Assembly (NCBI GenBank): GCA_030706145.1
Contig: JAUZPB010000031.1
Location: forward strand, 1-38,335
DNA: 38,335 bases
Direction: 5' to 3'
From: Bacteroidota bacterium
GTDB lineage: Bacteria; Bacteroidota; Ignavibacteria; Ignavibacteriales; SURF-24
The notes under the pieces were generated by a model. The model was not told where the DNA came from, made no database searches, and saw only the letters and a program-made list of their open reading frames with translations. Made by a program: the position numbers and the translations under genes. How positions within the stretch are numbered: the stretch's first letter is position 1; every line of letters starts with the position of its first letter. This document shows positions 17,196 to 27,054 of the stretch, in pieces.

Positions 17196-18082
17196 TCAGG
17201 AACTACAAAACCAAACTTTATTCCGACTGATCCATCTGTCAAAGTGCCGATCCACTGATTCAAATGCCACTGGTAAAACATACCTGCACTAAAGACCTCG
17301 TTCTGCCATCCTGCACCAAGTGATACTCCATTGATAAACCTGTCAGTGAAACTCATATTACTTCCTCTTAATGTTGTGAGCCCCAATAACTCAGAGTTTG
17401 CAAAAAACTGGGAATAACTGTAGCCAAGTGAAATACCATAGTGAATGTACATCTGTGTTTCTCTTTGATATTCTTTGGAACCGCTGGGTATTAAAACATC
17501 TGGACCTCCCTCTAGTCTGAGGTTCATTCCATTTTGAAACTTCCATTCATTTGACAAATTAAAATAGAGTGAAAATGTTTCTGGTATGTATTTGGACGGA
17601 TTATATATATCGGTAAAATAACTCATGGAAAGAGCCATAGCTTTATCTTTGGAAGTTGTAGGGATGAAAATTCCAAAGGCAGTATTTGTCTTGCTATCCT
17701 CCTCTGTTAAACTTTTGCTTTGTAGGCCCAAATATAAATTGCCGATATTGGTTTCATTCATCTTGCGCATTCCCCAATATCCATAATAATAGCCTTCAAT
17801 AGGATCAGTATTATAGTGTTCGTTTAAATTAATATGTTCTATTGGCAAAATTACATTAAGATTCATCCGTCTGCTGATTGGAAAACTAACATTTATGTCA
17901 TAAATGCCGGAGATAATATCACTCTCAACATCATGATCAAATATGGGATGAATATATCTTAAGCTCGCTGAGACTGTATTTTGTGGCAGATCTCTTAATA
18001 GAAATTTTTGGGGATATTTGAGGCCTGGATTAAATAAAAAAAAGATGAGAAATAAAACTAAAATTTTTTTAAGGTTTAACAT
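17192..18082 (-). CDS. Outer-membrane beta-barrel protein
   Basis: 296 residues on the minus strand. It has an N-terminal hydrophobic signal (KKILVLFLIFFLFNPGLKYPQ). A series of amphipathic strands follows (NTVSASLRYIHP, YDINVSFPISRRMNLNVILPIEH, TAFGIFIPTTS, FSLYFNLSNEWKFQNGMNLRLEGGPDVLIP, YGISLGYSYSQFFANSELLG). It closely resembles the 'transporter' or MetA-pathway outer-membrane barrels often seen as hypothetical proteins. The C-terminal stretch GSVGIKFGFVVPE lacks a terminal aromatic residue but has FGF near the end. AAAGAGACAG precedes the start. Function unknown. Confidence 0.75.
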   Translation of the reverse strand: MLNLKKILVLFLIFFLFNPGLKYPQKFLLRDLPQNTVSASLRYIHPIFDHDVESDIISGIYDINVSFPISRRMNLNVILPIEHINLNEHYNTDPIEGYYYGYWGMRKMNETNIGNLYLGLQSKSLTEEDSKTNTAFGIFIPTTSKDKAMALSMSYFTDIYNPSKYIPETFSLYFNLSNEWKFQNGMNLRLEGGPDVLIPSGSKEYQRETQMYIHYGISLGYSYSQFFANSELLGLTTLRGSNMSFTDRFINGVSLGAGWQNEVFSAGMFYQWHLNQWIGTLTDGSVGIKFGFVVPE

Positions 18083-18842
18083 AATCTGTCTCTTTGGTAG
18101 TAGAAATTTTTGTCTTTTAAAAAATGCGTTGTCTTTGGGAAAATGAAAAAATACTAAATTCTATGGACCTTTATTGTATATATAGTAAAATTTTTCAGCT
18201 TGCCGGAAAAAATAAAAAGATTTTGTATTGAGAGGCTTTCTTATGCACAAATTGTCTCATAATGAAATATGACTTTGTGATACTGGCTCAATATAAAACA
18301 AATGTGTACAATAAACTTATGGCTGTTATAACTCTATAGAAATATCAGAGTGTCTTAACCTGTGTGTGTTGTGACCAGTGTGATCCTGTTAATTGTTATT
18401 GTCTTGTTATTTATGTATTTTCCAAATCTTAAATGCATATGTTTTTATTTGGGGTTGATTCTATCGGATAATGTTTTGTCATTTGTAGTTTGGAATGTCC
18501 GGCTTTGTTGAAATTTGTAAAAACGGGAATTTAGCTCATTTATCTAGGCTGAATTTATTAAAAAAAGTAAAACCTGAAAATAAGTATTTCCGCGTTCAGT
18601 GATTAATTGCCTTTTTGTATAAGGGGCATATGAATAAATCCATTTCAAGGCCTTTCCCTGGCTTAGTCACTCAAAAAAAAAGATCGTTACCGGACATATA
18701 TATACCCGCATTTGTTTTACGAGATACCTTGTCTGAAGGCAAATAATCCAGGTGCAACAAGGCTAAACTATCAACTCTAAAACGATATTTTTTAATTCTA
18801 TCTTACATAATGAAACTAAAAGTGATAGTTGGAGAATTTTAG
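18083..18842. other. 760-bp divergent intergenic region
   Basis: This region separates the minus-strand barrel gene from the plus-strand kinase gene and holds no credible ORF. AGGCTTTCTT (18233-18242) followed eight bases later by ATTGTCTC (18251-18258) repeats a two-part motif also found at 13482-13508, nine bases apart there. The rest is AT-rich without clear hairpins. Promoters for both flanking genes must lie here, but none is clear. Confidence 0.45.
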
Positions 18843-20765
18843 TTGAAATCTAAAATTCACTTAACATCAATAAAAAATAAACTTAAGACCAAACTAACTG
18901 GTCCTCTGAGAAGAATTCAGAAAGGGAAAAACGAAGCAAGTAGCGAGCTGGTTAAATTAACCTTAGAATTTAATAAACAAAAACTAGCTCTTGAAAATGA
19001 GATCATTTCTAAAGAAAAAGCCGAAGCTGAGCTAAGGGAAATAAAAAATAGACTGGAAGATCTGGTTGAAAAACGCACATTTGAACTAGCCTGCGTTAAT
19101 AATAAACTCGAAAAAGAGATCCAGGAAAGAAAAAATGCCGAGGCAGCGCTTTATTGCTTCCATAAAAAATTGACAAGCTCATTTTTTAAGAATCCTGAAT
19201 CTATTAATATTTCCCGCCTTAGTGATGGTTTAATATTAGATGGAAATGAAAGCTTTTCCAGACTCTTTGGCTTTGGTGTTCAGGAGCTGATAGGTAAATC
19301 TCTGGTTGGTCTTAACCTATGGTGCAATCCTAAAGATAGAGAAAGGCTCGTTGAGCAGCTATTATCAAATAAAGCTATTAGAAATTTTGAAGCTGACTTT
19401 TTGACAAAAAACAAAGATAAGAAAACCTTATCCATATCGGCAGAGATTGTTGAATATGGAGAAGATAAAGCTATTGTCTTTGCTATGCGGGATATAACTG
19501 AAAAGAAGATTACCGAGATTGAACTTATTAGGTATAAAAATCAGCTTGAAGACCTTATTGCTAAACGAACGGAAAGGTTAGATGAACTAAACAACAGTCT
19601 TTCCGAACAAATTGAAAGAGCCGAAAAAGCCGATAATAAAGTTACAGATCAGATCATATTCTTTAAAGCACTCTTAGATACCATTCCAATTCCCATACTT
19701 ATTCAGGGCATAAATAAACAATTTACAGAATGTAATAGTGCAGCAGAGGAGTTCCTCGGAATATCAAAGGAAGAATTGCTAACCGATAGTAATGAATATC
19801 ATTCGGAAAATCCAATGACCTCTGAAGAAAAGCAGGAATCTGGTTCTTCAGAAAATGCAAAACTTCTTGCCGATGGTATTACGCAATCTTTTGAATCTAA
19901 AGTGATAATTAAAAACGGACAGATAAGAAATGTCGTAATATATAAATCACTCTTCAAAAGAGGAGATGATCAGCCTGGTGGAACTATAACTGCCATATTT
20001 GACATCTCTGAAAGAAAGAAAATTGAAAATGAGCTGGTAAGAACACTTCAGAAAGAAAAGGAATTAGGTGAACTAAAAACAAGATTCGTCTCTACTGCAT
20101 CTCATCAGTTTAGAACACCTCTGGCAACAATACAAAGCTCGTCTGACCTGCTGAAAATGTATGGAAGAAGGTGGCCTGAAGATAAATATTATGAGCAGCT
20201 AAATATTATAGAAGCTCAAATAGAACAGATGACGGAATTATTAAACGATGTACTTACAATTAGCCGAACCGAATCAGGTAGAACAGAATTTGCACCACAA
20301 AATTTTGATTTTTATGAAGCCTGCTTAACAGCATTTAACTATGCAAAATCCCAGGGAAAAGAATATCACAGCTTTGTTTTTAATTATGATTTAGATAAAA
20401 GGCAACTGTGCCTGGATAAAAAGCTGGTGAAATTCATACTTGATAATCTCCTCTGCAATGCTGTTAAATATACAATAGAAGCAGGTCAGATAAGTCTTTA
20501 TGTCACAATGGACAATTCAAATGTAATTGTTGAAGTTAAGGACCAAGGTATAGGTATCTCAAAGGAAGATCTTAGCCATCTTTTTGAACCATTTCATAGG
20601 GGAGAAAATGTATGCAATATAACAGGTACAGGCCTCGGGCTTTCAATAGTTAGAAGATCAGTCGAGCTGCATGGTGGGGAGATCATGTGCAAGAGTGAAC
20701 TGAAAAAAGGAACGGATTTTGTGATAATATTACCAATTGTAGATCCTGATAGACAAGAAAAGTGA
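18843..20765 (+). CDS. Cytoplasmic PAS-domain sensor histidine kinase
   Basis: 640 residues with a TTG start: GGAGA eight bases before TTG 18843 supports it. No membrane segment is visible, so it is probably cytosolic. A long N-terminal coiled coil spans about 30-105 (EKRTFELACVNNKLEKEIQERKNAEAAL). The first PAS domain is at about 115-220, then a second coiled coil (KNQLEDLIAKRTERLDELNNSL). A second PAS spans about 270-395, with a HisKA domain carrying His421 in STASHQFRTPLA. HATPase_c follows with the N box DNLLCNAVKYT, G1 VKDQGIGIS, F box LFEPFHRG and G2 GTGLGLSIV. All catalytic boxes are intact. The response-regulator gene follows after 10 bases and is its obvious partner. The ligand or redox signal is unknown. 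Confidence 0.92.
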   Translation: MKSKIHLTSIKNKLKTKLTGPLRRIQKGKNEASSELVKLTLEFNKQKLALENEIISKEKAEAELREIKNRLEDLVEKRTFELACVNNKLEKEIQERKNAEAALYCFHKKLTSSFFKNPESINISRLSDGLILDGNESFSRLFGFGVQELIGKSLVGLNLWCNPKDRERLVEQLLSNKAIRNFEADFLTKNKDKKTLSISAEIVEYGEDKAIVFAMRDITEKKITEIELIRYKNQLEDLIAKRTERLDELNNSLSEQIERAEKADNKVTDQIIFFKALLDTIPIPILIQGINKQFTECNSAAEEFLGISKEELLTDSNEYHSENPMTSEEKQESGSSENAKLLADGITQSFESKVIIKNGQIRNVVIYKSLFKRGDDQPGGTITAIFDISERKKIENELVRTLQKEKELGELKTRFVSTASHQFRTPLATIQSSSDLLKMYGRRWPEDKYYEQLNIIEAQIEQMTELLNDVLTISRTESGRTEFAPQNFDFYEACLTAFNYAKSQGKEYHSFVFNYDLDKRQLCLDKKLVKFILDNLLCNAVKYTIEAGQISLYVTMDNSNVIVEVKDQGIGISKEDLSHLFEPFHRGENVCNITGTGLGLSIVRRSVELHGGEIMCKSELKKGTDFVIILPIVDPDRQEK

Positions 20766-20775
20766 AATTAAAATA

Positions 20776-21537
20776 ATGGAAAAAATATTACTAATAGAAG
20801 ATGAATCACCACTTAGTAACAATCTGAAGATCCTTTTGGAAGAAGAGGGCTATAAGGTATATCAGGCTGCAAACGGAATAGATGGAATAAAGCTAGCACA
20901 CGAGGAAATTCCCGATCTGATTATTTCCGATATTATGATGCCTGGTCTTGATGGTTATCAGGTCTTGGAAATTTTTAATAGCGATAGGATCATTAGCGGA
21001 ATTCCCTTCATTTTTCTCTCTGCAAAGGCAGAAATGGAGAATTTCAGAGCTGGAATGCAATTAGGCGCAGATGACTATCTGACTAAACCCATTAAAGCTC
21101 CTGAACTGCTTCAGGCTGTAAAAGTTAGATTAAAAAAACATAAGGCTTTACTAGCAAAGGCACAAAAGCAGCATGATAAATCCTCCATCCCGGAAAAGGA
21201 CTCTAGTGAGGCTGTTATGCTTAAGGTCAATGACAAAATTGAACTGGTAAGTAAAAAGAATATTATATGCATAGAAGCCTTAGGTGAAAGCTCTAAGGTA
21301 TATTTGAAAAACGGACAGAAAATTATTGTAAGCAAACTTCTTAAATTATGGCAGTCAGTCCTACCTGAAAATGAGTTCATTCGTATTCACCGCTCTACAT
21401 TAATTAATATTAATTTTATCGAAAAATTTGAACCTTGGTTCCAGCGCTCATTGAAAGTATATCTGAAAAATACAGATATGGCATTTATTGTAAGTAAAAG
21501 GTATGCATCAAAACTAAAAGACATATTTTCATTATAA
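20776..21537 (+). CDS. Response regulator with LytTR DNA-binding domain
   Basis: 253 residues. The receiver domain (1-120) has the acidic pair in LLIEDESPL, phospho-acceptor Asp52 in LIISDIMMPG, a switch Ser in FIFLSAKAE and Lys in DDYLTKPI. A linker of about 30 residues leads to a LytTR domain (about 150-250: VNDKIELVSKKNIICIEALGESSKVYLKNGQKI...FIRIHRSTLININFIEKFE). LytTR proteins bind direct repeats about 21 bp apart. Three such phased repeats lie at 21592-21638, straight after this gene and before the chemoreceptor. It is encoded 10 bases after the kinase and surely cotranscribed. Confidence 0.93.
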   Translation: MEKILLIEDESPLSNNLKILLEEEGYKVYQAANGIDGIKLAHEEIPDLIISDIMMPGLDGYQVLEIFNSDRIISGIPFIFLSAKAEMENFRAGMQLGADDYLTKPIKAPELLQAVKVRLKKHKALLAKAQKQHDKSSIPEKDSSEAVMLKVNDKIELVSKKNIICIEALGESSKVYLKNGQKIIVSKLLKLWQSVLPENEFIRIHRSTLININFIEKFEPWFQRSLKVYLKNTDMAFIVSKRYASKLKDIFSL

Positions 21538-21591
21538 GCAAGCAGATAAGGTCTGCATACCCCTTTAGAACATAGAACTCTCAAAGCAAAA

Positions 21592-21638
21592 TGTCCCACT
21601 TATTCTGCTTTTTGTCCCGTTTGTTTTAATATTGTCCC
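21592..21638. promoter_or_regulatory. Three phased TGTCCC repeats: putative LytTR operator
   Basis: TGTCCC occurs at 21592-21597, 21613-21618 and 21633-21638, with start-to-start spacing of 21 and 20 bp. Each is next to T- or A-rich bases (on the opposite strand GGGACA followed by three A/T bases). Two-turn spacing of short direct repeats is the known architecture of LytTR binding sites. The array ends about 110 bases before the chemoreceptor start at 21747. Confidence 0.5.
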
Positions 21639-21746
21639 TTCCAATAAATAATTCTGTCTTATGCCCTGATAATAACCGATAATTGATATAAAAATAGCTT
21701 GAATTATTCATGCGCCTTTCATAAGAAAATAGCTCAAGGATAAAAT

Positions 21747-23453
21747 ATGTTCAAACATTTGCATACAAAACTGGTACTGATAATCCTGGGAATAGCTCTT
21801 GTCTTTAATTTGTTAAGCAGAATAATATTCCGGGATCTGTCCATGTCTGCCATGGATATAACTATCGTGGCAACAACTAACCTGTTACTAGCCATAGTTT
21901 CAGGAATTGTTATTAATCTCCTTATAATCAAACCCATCGAACACCTAAGTAAGAAAGCAATAGAGGCTTCGTGTGGTAATTACGATGTTAATGTTGATAC
22001 AAATCGCAATGATGAGCTCGGAAACTTGGGAAAAGCTATCGCAAACCTTTTAGACCACATAAAAGATGAAGCCGAAGTATTTAAAAGCTTTCAGGCTGGA
22101 ATAAACGGGGCCTTCTGGATTGCCGATAAAACTAAAGCTATTACTGCAATTAATGAAGGCGCTCCTAAAATAATGAAATTCAACCTCTCTCCGGAAGAGA
22201 TAATTAAAAAGAAATTGACCGTGAAGGATGTATTTAGTCAGGATTCTGTAACAACAAAAGCCTACCAGGGAGTATTTACAAAGAATCTGCAGATTGATGT
22301 AAAGGACCATATGGGAAATTATATTCCTGTGCTTGTGCAGACTGGGCCAATTTACAATCGCAAAAAGGAAGTTGTAGCTGTTTTTGGTTTTATGGAAGAC
22401 CTTAAAGAGCTGCAGGAAAAGCAGAAAAAGTATTTGAACGAACAGATTATTCCTGTTGCAGAGGCTGTAAAACTAGTGGCCCATGGCGATCTGACTCATA
22501 CGGTTAAAATAGATGAGAATAACGACCTTTTCATTTTAGGCGAAAACATAAATAAAATGATAAGGGATCTGAACAATACTATGAACCAGGTCTATGAGGC
22601 TATTCAGGCTACAGCAAGCGCTGCAAATGAAATTTCAAGCTCGTCAGACGAAATGGCTGCAGGCGCTCAGGAACAGTCACAGCAAACAAGCGAAATTGCA
22701 AGCGCAATTGAAGAAATGACAAAAACAGTCATTGAAAGTACGCAACACGCAGAAATGGCAGCCGAAAACTCACGCCTTGCAAGAGAAAGCGCAAAGGAAG
22801 GTGCTGAAAAAGTTGAAGATACTAAAAAGGGTATGCTAAAGATTGTTGCATCTACAAAATCAACAGGAGACAAAATTACTTCTCTTACAAAGAAAATGGA
22901 TCAAATTGGTGAAATTACTCAGGTAATAGATGATATTGCAGACCAGACTAATCTTTTAGCCTTAAACGCAGCAATTGAAGCAGCAAGAGCCGGGGAGCAG
23001 GGAAGAGGTTTTGCAGTTGTTGCAGATGAGGTTCGTAAGCTTGCTGAACGTACAACTAAAGCTACAAAAGAGATTGCAAATACGATAAGTCAGATACAAA
23101 CCGAAGCTAAAGAAGCCGATAGTTCAATGGAAGAAGCCTCAGAGGCCGTAAAAGAAGGAATGAAAATGACTGAATCGGTTGCTCTTTCTTTAAACCATAT
23201 TTTAGATGTAAACCAAAAAGTCTCGGATATTGTTGCGCAGGTTGCAACAGCAAGTGAAGAGCAGTCCAGTACTGCAGAAGAGATAAGTAAAAACATAGAA
23301 GGTATCTCTTCAATTACACAGCAAAGTGCCGCTGGAACCGAGCAGATTGCCCGGGCTGCTGAGGATCTAAGTAGGCTAACTGTAGGACTTCAGGAATTGA
23401 TAGCAGGCTTTAAGCTTAATGAAAGTCATATTAGAGGTGTATTAAGTAACTGA
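21747..23453 (+). CDS. Methyl-accepting chemotaxis protein with cytoplasmic PAS domain
   Basis: 568 residues. Two membrane helices (about 8-28 and 33-58) are joined by only a few residues, so there is no periplasmic sensor. A HAMP domain (about 56-110) is followed by a PAS domain (about 115-225: [26 protein letters not shown]...), a second HAMP-like segment (about 235-285), and the signalling domain. The hairpin tip is intact: [38 protein letters not shown]. No C-terminal CheR pentapeptide is seen. It therefore senses an internal or redox cue through its PAS domain. It follows a kinase/LytTR pair whose putative operator lies just upstream. An MFS gene follows. Confidence 0.93.
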   Translation: MFKHLHTKLVLIILGIALVFNLLSRIIFRDLSMSAMDITIVATTNLLLAIVSGIVINLLIIKPIEHLSKKAIEASCGNYDVNVDTNRNDELGNLGKAIANLLDHIKDEAEVFKSFQAGINGAFWIADKTKAITAINEGAPKIMKFNLSPEEIIKKKLTVKDVFSQDSVTTKAYQGVFTKNLQIDVKDHMGNYIPVLVQTGPIYNRKKEVVAVFGFMEDLKELQEKQKKYLNEQIIPVAEAVKLVAHGDLTHTVKIDENNDLFILGENINKMIRDLNNTMNQVYEAIQATASAANEISSSSDEMAAGAQEQSQQTSEIASAIEEMTKTVIESTQHAEMAAENSRLARESAKEGAEKVEDTKKGMLKIVASTKSTGDKITSLTKKMDQIGEITQVIDDIADQTNLLALNAAIEAARAGEQGRGFAVVADEVRKLAERTTKATKEIANTISQIQTEAKEADSSMEEASEAVKEGMKMTESVALSLNHILDVNQKVSDIVAQVATASEEQSSTAEEISKNIEGISSITQQSAAGTEQIARAAEDLSRLTVGLQELIAGFKLNESHIRGVLSN

Positions 23454-23533
23454 TTTTATTTATTAGATGCCTTTGAGTAAATTAAATGTTGAATTTTGAT
23501 TTATTCTTCATCTATTAAATGATCTGATACTTA

Positions 23534-24661
23534 ATGAGAAATCCTTTACTTGTCACTATTCTGGGCATTTCAATAGCCGGAATCACCTTTGGACTGGTTG
23601 GTCCGGCTACTGTAATTTTGCTTGAAAGATCCAAGGCTCCAAGCTGGATTAATGGGCTCTCGACCATGATGCTCTACATTAGTGTAGTATTATTTTCAAG
23701 TCTGACAGGTAAACTGATTGATAAGTTTAAGGTTAAAAAAATACTTTTAGCAGGTCTGGTTATCGTTATCATAGGCTCTTTAGGCCTGGTTTTCTGGCGA
23801 AACTATTTCTTATTGTTTATTGTAAGGTTTATACTTGGAATTGGTTCGACCTTCCTTTTTGTTTCTACTGAAGTTCTTGTTAACACTATTAGTAATGATT
23901 CCAACCGCTCAGGCAATATTAGTCTTTATGTAATTTTCCTTTCTGTAGGAATTGCAGCAGGTGCTCTTCTTATCTGGACAGTCAGAATCTATGAATGGCT
24001 CCCTTTCATAATTGGCGCATTCCTGATCTTTGTCGTTTTTGTCCTTGAAAGCGTGCTGCTAAAAGAATTTAGTTCACCAATTGCTTCGCCTGGTACTAAC
24101 CGGAGTTTTCCATTTAAGTCTATGCCGCTGATTGCTCTAGCCTCAGCTGCACTTTATGGCATATTCGAATCATCAATGGGCGTTGTTTTGCCGCTCTATG
24201 GGTTAAGAAATAACTTCTCGGAAATTCAGGTATCCTACTTTTTGGCTTCTTTTGTCATTGGCGGCATTATTCTCTTCTATTTTATTGGAAAACTGGCAGC
24301 AAAGAAAAATAAATTTAACCTTCTTCTAGCCCTATCTTTCTTTCTCGTTCCATTACTCTTTCTTCCGGGACTGTTGCTAAACTTTTATGTGCTCATTATT
24401 GCTTTTTTTGTTGTTGGAGGAATAGTGCCTGCATTTTATTCAATTGGACTTACTTATACAATTGAAAAAATTGAAAGGGATTTTATCGCTCAGGCAAATG
24501 GCCACTTCGTTATGTCATATGGACTAGGTACTTTAATTGGACCGGTTGCCGGATCAATGCTTGTAGAACTTAACCGCCAATATGGCTATTGGTTTGCTAC
24601 AATGCTTTTATGCTTAGTTTATTTTCTCTTCTTCGAATTCAAAAAGAAAAAACGTGATTAA
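23534..24661 (+). CDS. Major facilitator superfamily transporter
   Basis: 375 residues with 11 to 12 hydrophobic helices in two halves. The first cytoplasmic loop after helix 2 carries the MFS signature region GKLIDKFKVKKILLAGLVIVIIG, related to G-x-x-x-D-R-x-G-R-[KR]. A cytosolic loop near 180-195 separates the halves. The second half contains YGIFESSMGVVLPLYGLRNNF and a C-terminal basic tail (EFKKKKRD). It resembles drug/sugar efflux MFS proteins of Bacteroidota, but the substrate cannot be inferred. It lies about 80 bases after the chemoreceptor and is possibly cotranscribed. A convergent methyltransferase gene ends 35 bases beyond. Confidence 0.88.
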   Translation: MRNPLLVTILGISIAGITFGLVGPATVILLERSKAPSWINGLSTMMLYISVVLFSSLTGKLIDKFKVKKILLAGLVIVIIGSLGLVFWRNYFLLFIVRFILGIGSTFLFVSTEVLVNTISNDSNRSGNISLYVIFLSVGIAAGALLIWTVRIYEWLPFIIGAFLIFVVFVLESVLLKEFSSPIASPGTNRSFPFKSMPLIALASAALYGIFESSMGVVLPLYGLRNNFSEIQVSYFLASFVIGGIILFYFIGKLAAKKNKFNLLLALSFFLVPLLFLPGLLLNFYVLIIAFFVVGGIVPAFYSIGLTYTIEKIERDFIAQANGHFVMSYGLGTLIGPVAGSMLVELNRQYGYWFATMLLCLVYFLFFEFKKKKRD

Positions 24662-24695
24662 CTATATTTGAAGTTAAGTTTTACCTTGTTTTATT

Positions 24696-25514
24696 CTACT
24701 TAAACCTTAAATGTATCATATACATCATTTTGTAATGGTCAGATAAATAGGCTACAAATTTGTTCCTTAAAGACAGACTTTTTTTCATATTCTTGAACAT
24801 CAGGAATTCTTTTATAAAATCAAACTTAATATCCCAATTCTTAAGCTCTTCAGAGCTTTCAATGGACCACTTCATAAAGGATCTTTCATCGAGCCCGACT
24901 TTCCCAAGCAGTTTCTGATTGGCAGTCTTAACTCCTATGGCTGAGGCAGCATCGAAAATAAATTCTGCAGAAGGAAAAGCGCATGAAAGTTTCTTAAAGA
25001 TATCCTTCAGCTTAGTTTCTTCCAGATAGTATAGTACACCTGCCGCCATAAAGAGAATGCTATCTTCTACATGTATTTGTTTGAACCAGCTATCATCAAG
25101 AAATGAGCAAGCAATAAATTTTCTTCTTTCATTTTCTAAAATGAATTTCCGCCTTAATTCTATTACATCCGGAAGGTCAAGATCATACCAATAGAGTTTT
25201 CCATTATCAACCCTGTCAAACGAGGTATCGAGCCCGCATCCAATGTTTACAATTGTGGCCTTAGGATGCCTTTGAAGTAATTCTCTTATGGCTTTGTCAA
25301 TATGAATACTGCGGCATATCCACTCAAATTGTGTAATATCATGAATATTTGGAGCAACCTTTGCAAAGTCATAGTCAACCTGCTCTATTATTCTAACTGC
25401 GGTTTCATCCTTAAGAAGAGGATTCCTTTTTTTTGTCTCAATAGCTCTTCCCCACAATGGAAGAAGAAGTGTCGACTGGACACTGCCAAGTTCAATTGAT
25501 GTTTTACTTGTCAT
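24696..25514 (-). CDS. Leucine carboxyl methyltransferase (LCM)-family SAM methyltransferase
   Basis: 272 residues on the minus strand. The N-terminus VQSTLLLPLWGRAIETKKRNPLLKDETAVRIIEQVDYDF is characteristic of the LCM/TcmP family. The SAM motif is ATIVNIGCGLDTSFDRV, followed by YWYDLDLPDVIELRRKF, another family hallmark. VLYYLEE and FDAAS-type motifs follow. Bacterial members are often found with secondary metabolism (TcmP-like carboxylate methylation), but no such pathway is visible here. A small ORF directly upstream overlaps its start by 11 bases. Confidence 0.88.
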   Translation of the reverse strand: MTSKTSIELGSVQSTLLLPLWGRAIETKKRNPLLKDETAVRIIEQVDYDFAKVAPNIHDITQFEWICRSIHIDKAIRELLQRHPKATIVNIGCGLDTSFDRVDNGKLYWYDLDLPDVIELRRKFILENERRKFIACSFLDDSWFKQIHVEDSILFMAAGVLYYLEETKLKDIFKKLSCAFPSAEFIFDAASAIGVKTANQKLLGKVGLDERSFMKWSIESSEELKNWDIKFDFIKEFLMFKNMKKSLSLRNKFVAYLSDHYKMMYMIHLRFK

Positions 25515-25716
25515 TTTTAGGCTTCCTGTTTTGTATGCTAAAACTTATCCAGTTATTTATTTCCTTTAAGTAGTTGTCTGTACCTAAAATAAATGGTACG
25601 TCAGTGTGCGTGGCATTATTTACAGGTGCTAAACTAGAATGGGCTGCACAACCACCGAAGTAAATCATTACTTCACATTTGAAGGAAAAATAAAGAAAAA
25701 TTATGCAACATGACAC
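25504..25716 (-). CDS. Small hypothetical ORF upstream of the LCM gene
   Basis: 70 codons on the minus strand (Cys-rich start MSCCIIFLYFSFKCEV, then GGCAAHSSLAPVNNATHTDVPFILG within a longer chain). It overlaps the downstream gene by 11 bases, as coupled genes do, but has no strong ribosome binding site. No family recognised. It could be a decayed fragment or chance. Confidence 0.25.
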   Translation of the reverse strand: MSCCIIFLYFSFKCEVMIYFGGCAAHSSLAPVNNATHTDVPFILGTDNYLKEINNWISFSIQNRKPKNDK

Positions 25717-25747
25717 AAGTTTATATAGCTTTTGTTTTTCCCGGGAT

Positions 25748-25794
25748 ATTTGACACTTTTAATAGAATTGCAAAATACTATATTATTATTGACA
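25748..25794 (+). promoter_or_regulatory. Possible promoter elements before the sugar-dehydrogenase-like gene
   Basis: TTGACA occurs at about 25750, 17 bases before AAATAC/TATATT, and again at 25789-25794, 17 bases before AAAGAT. Both point to the gene at 25864. Weak match; promoters of this lineage may differ from the E. coli consensus. Confidence 0.3.
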
Positions 25795-25863
25795 GAGATA
25801 TTATTGCCCTTAAAGATTATGCACTGAGCAGAATTATTATGTACTAATAGAGGTGAAAAAGCT

Positions 25864-27054
25864 ATGCGTATATCAAATGTCAATACGACCTTCTTAATTC
25901 TTTTCCTAACAATTACTCTTAGAGCCCAGATCCACCGCGAGGCATGGGAAGTGCTAAAAGGTAATACAAATAGTCCATCAAAAGTAGAATTTAAGGATTC
26001 ATACTTAAAAGAATTAAAGCTTCCACAAGGCTTTAAGGTTACCATCTATGCAAAGGGAGTTAAAGGGGCAAGAATGATTGCTCAGAGTCCCGATAACGGG
26101 GTGGTATATATTACAAGTCCAAAGCAGGGCTCTGTTTATGCACTTTATGATACAGATAAAAAAGGTAAGGCAAATAAAATTGTTACTACTCTTAAAGGAA
26201 TAAAAAATGTGCATGGAATTGCAATTAATAATAAACAGTTATATCTGTGCGCTCCAGAAAAACTTATGGTCTGTGATATTATGAAAGATGGATCTGTCTC
26301 AAAACCAAAGACGCTTATTAGTGACCTTCCTGAAGGAGGGAGGCATGAGAACCGAACGATTGGTTTTGGCCCTGATGGAATGCTATATATATCTGTTGGC
26401 AGTTCATGCAATGCATGTATAGAGAAAAACAAAGAACATGCAACAATTCTAAGAGCAGCTATAGATGGAAGTAAAAGAAATATTTTCTGTAGCGGACTTA
26501 GAAATACCATCGGCTTTAGCTGGCATCCCATTACAAAAGTTATGTGGGGCATGGATCAAGGCTCCGACTGGAGGGGCAATGATACACCTCCAGAGGAATT
26601 AAATAAACTGGAGGAGGGGCAAAATTACGGATGGCCATATTGCTATAGTAAATCTCTGCCAGATAAGGAAATGGAACAACCCAGGAATTCATCAAAAGAA
26701 GATTATTGCAAAAAAACTGTTCCATCTGTGCTTGATTATCAGGCCCATTCATCTCCAATAGCTATGGTTTTCTATAATTCGAATATGTTTTCAGAAGAGT
26801 ATAAAGGAGATGCTTTTATAGCTTTTCATGGCTCCTGGAACAGAAGTTCTCCGGTTGGATATAAAGTTGTAAGAGTAAGGTTTAATAAAAGCGGGACTCC
26901 GGAAAAATTCGAGGATTTTATGAGCGGGTTTTTAATTGAAAATGGTAAAAAGCAATTTGGAAGACCTGCTGGCCTTTGTGTGCTTAATGATGGCTCATTA
27001 CTCGTCTCAGATGATAATAACGATATGATCTATCGAATCACTTATTCTAAGTAG
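25864..27054 (+). CDS. Periplasmic sorbosone/glucose dehydrogenase-like beta-propeller
   Basis: 396 residues with a signal peptide (VNTTFLILFLTITLRA). It matches the soluble PQQ glucose/sorbosone dehydrogenase family: LPQGFKVTIYAKGVKGARMIAQSPDNGVVYIT, catalytic-type His117 in NVHGIAI, and RHENRTIGFGPDGMLYISVGSSCNAC with Arg/His/Asn at 160-164. FCSGLRNTIGFSWHP, DQGSDWRGNDTPPEELN, GQNYGWPYCY and GRPAGLCVLNDGSLLVSDD follow. The family oxidises aldoses or related sugars in the periplasm with bound PQQ. No PQQ genes are nearby, and many homologues in this lineage are not characterised. AGAGGTG precedes ATG 25864. It stands as a single gene between divergent and convergent neighbours. Confidence 0.9.
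   Translation: MRISNVNTTFLILFLTITLRAQIHREAWEVLKGNTNSPSKVEFKDSYLKELKLPQGFKVTIYAKGVKGARMIAQSPDNGVVYITSPKQGSVYALYDTDKKGKANKIVTTLKGIKNVHGIAINNKQLYLCAPEKLMVCDIMKDGSVSKPKTLISDLPEGGRHENRTIGFGPDGMLYISVGSSCNACIEKNKEHATILRAAIDGSKRNIFCSGLRNTIGFSWHPITKVMWGMDQGSDWRGNDTPPEELNKLEEGQNYGWPYCYSKSLPDKEMEQPRNSSKEDYCKKTVPSVLDYQAHSSPIAMVFYNSNMFSEEYKGDAFIAFHGSWNRSSPVGYKVVRVRFNKSGTPEKFEDFMSGFLIENGKKQFGRPAGLCVLNDGSLLVSDDNNDMIYRITYSK

Noticed and set aside
22667-23313. Several antisense ORFs opposite the chemoreceptor signalling domain
   Set aside because: Coiled-coil coding DNA with few stops on the opposite strand. No ribosome binding sites, and the sense frame is unambiguous.
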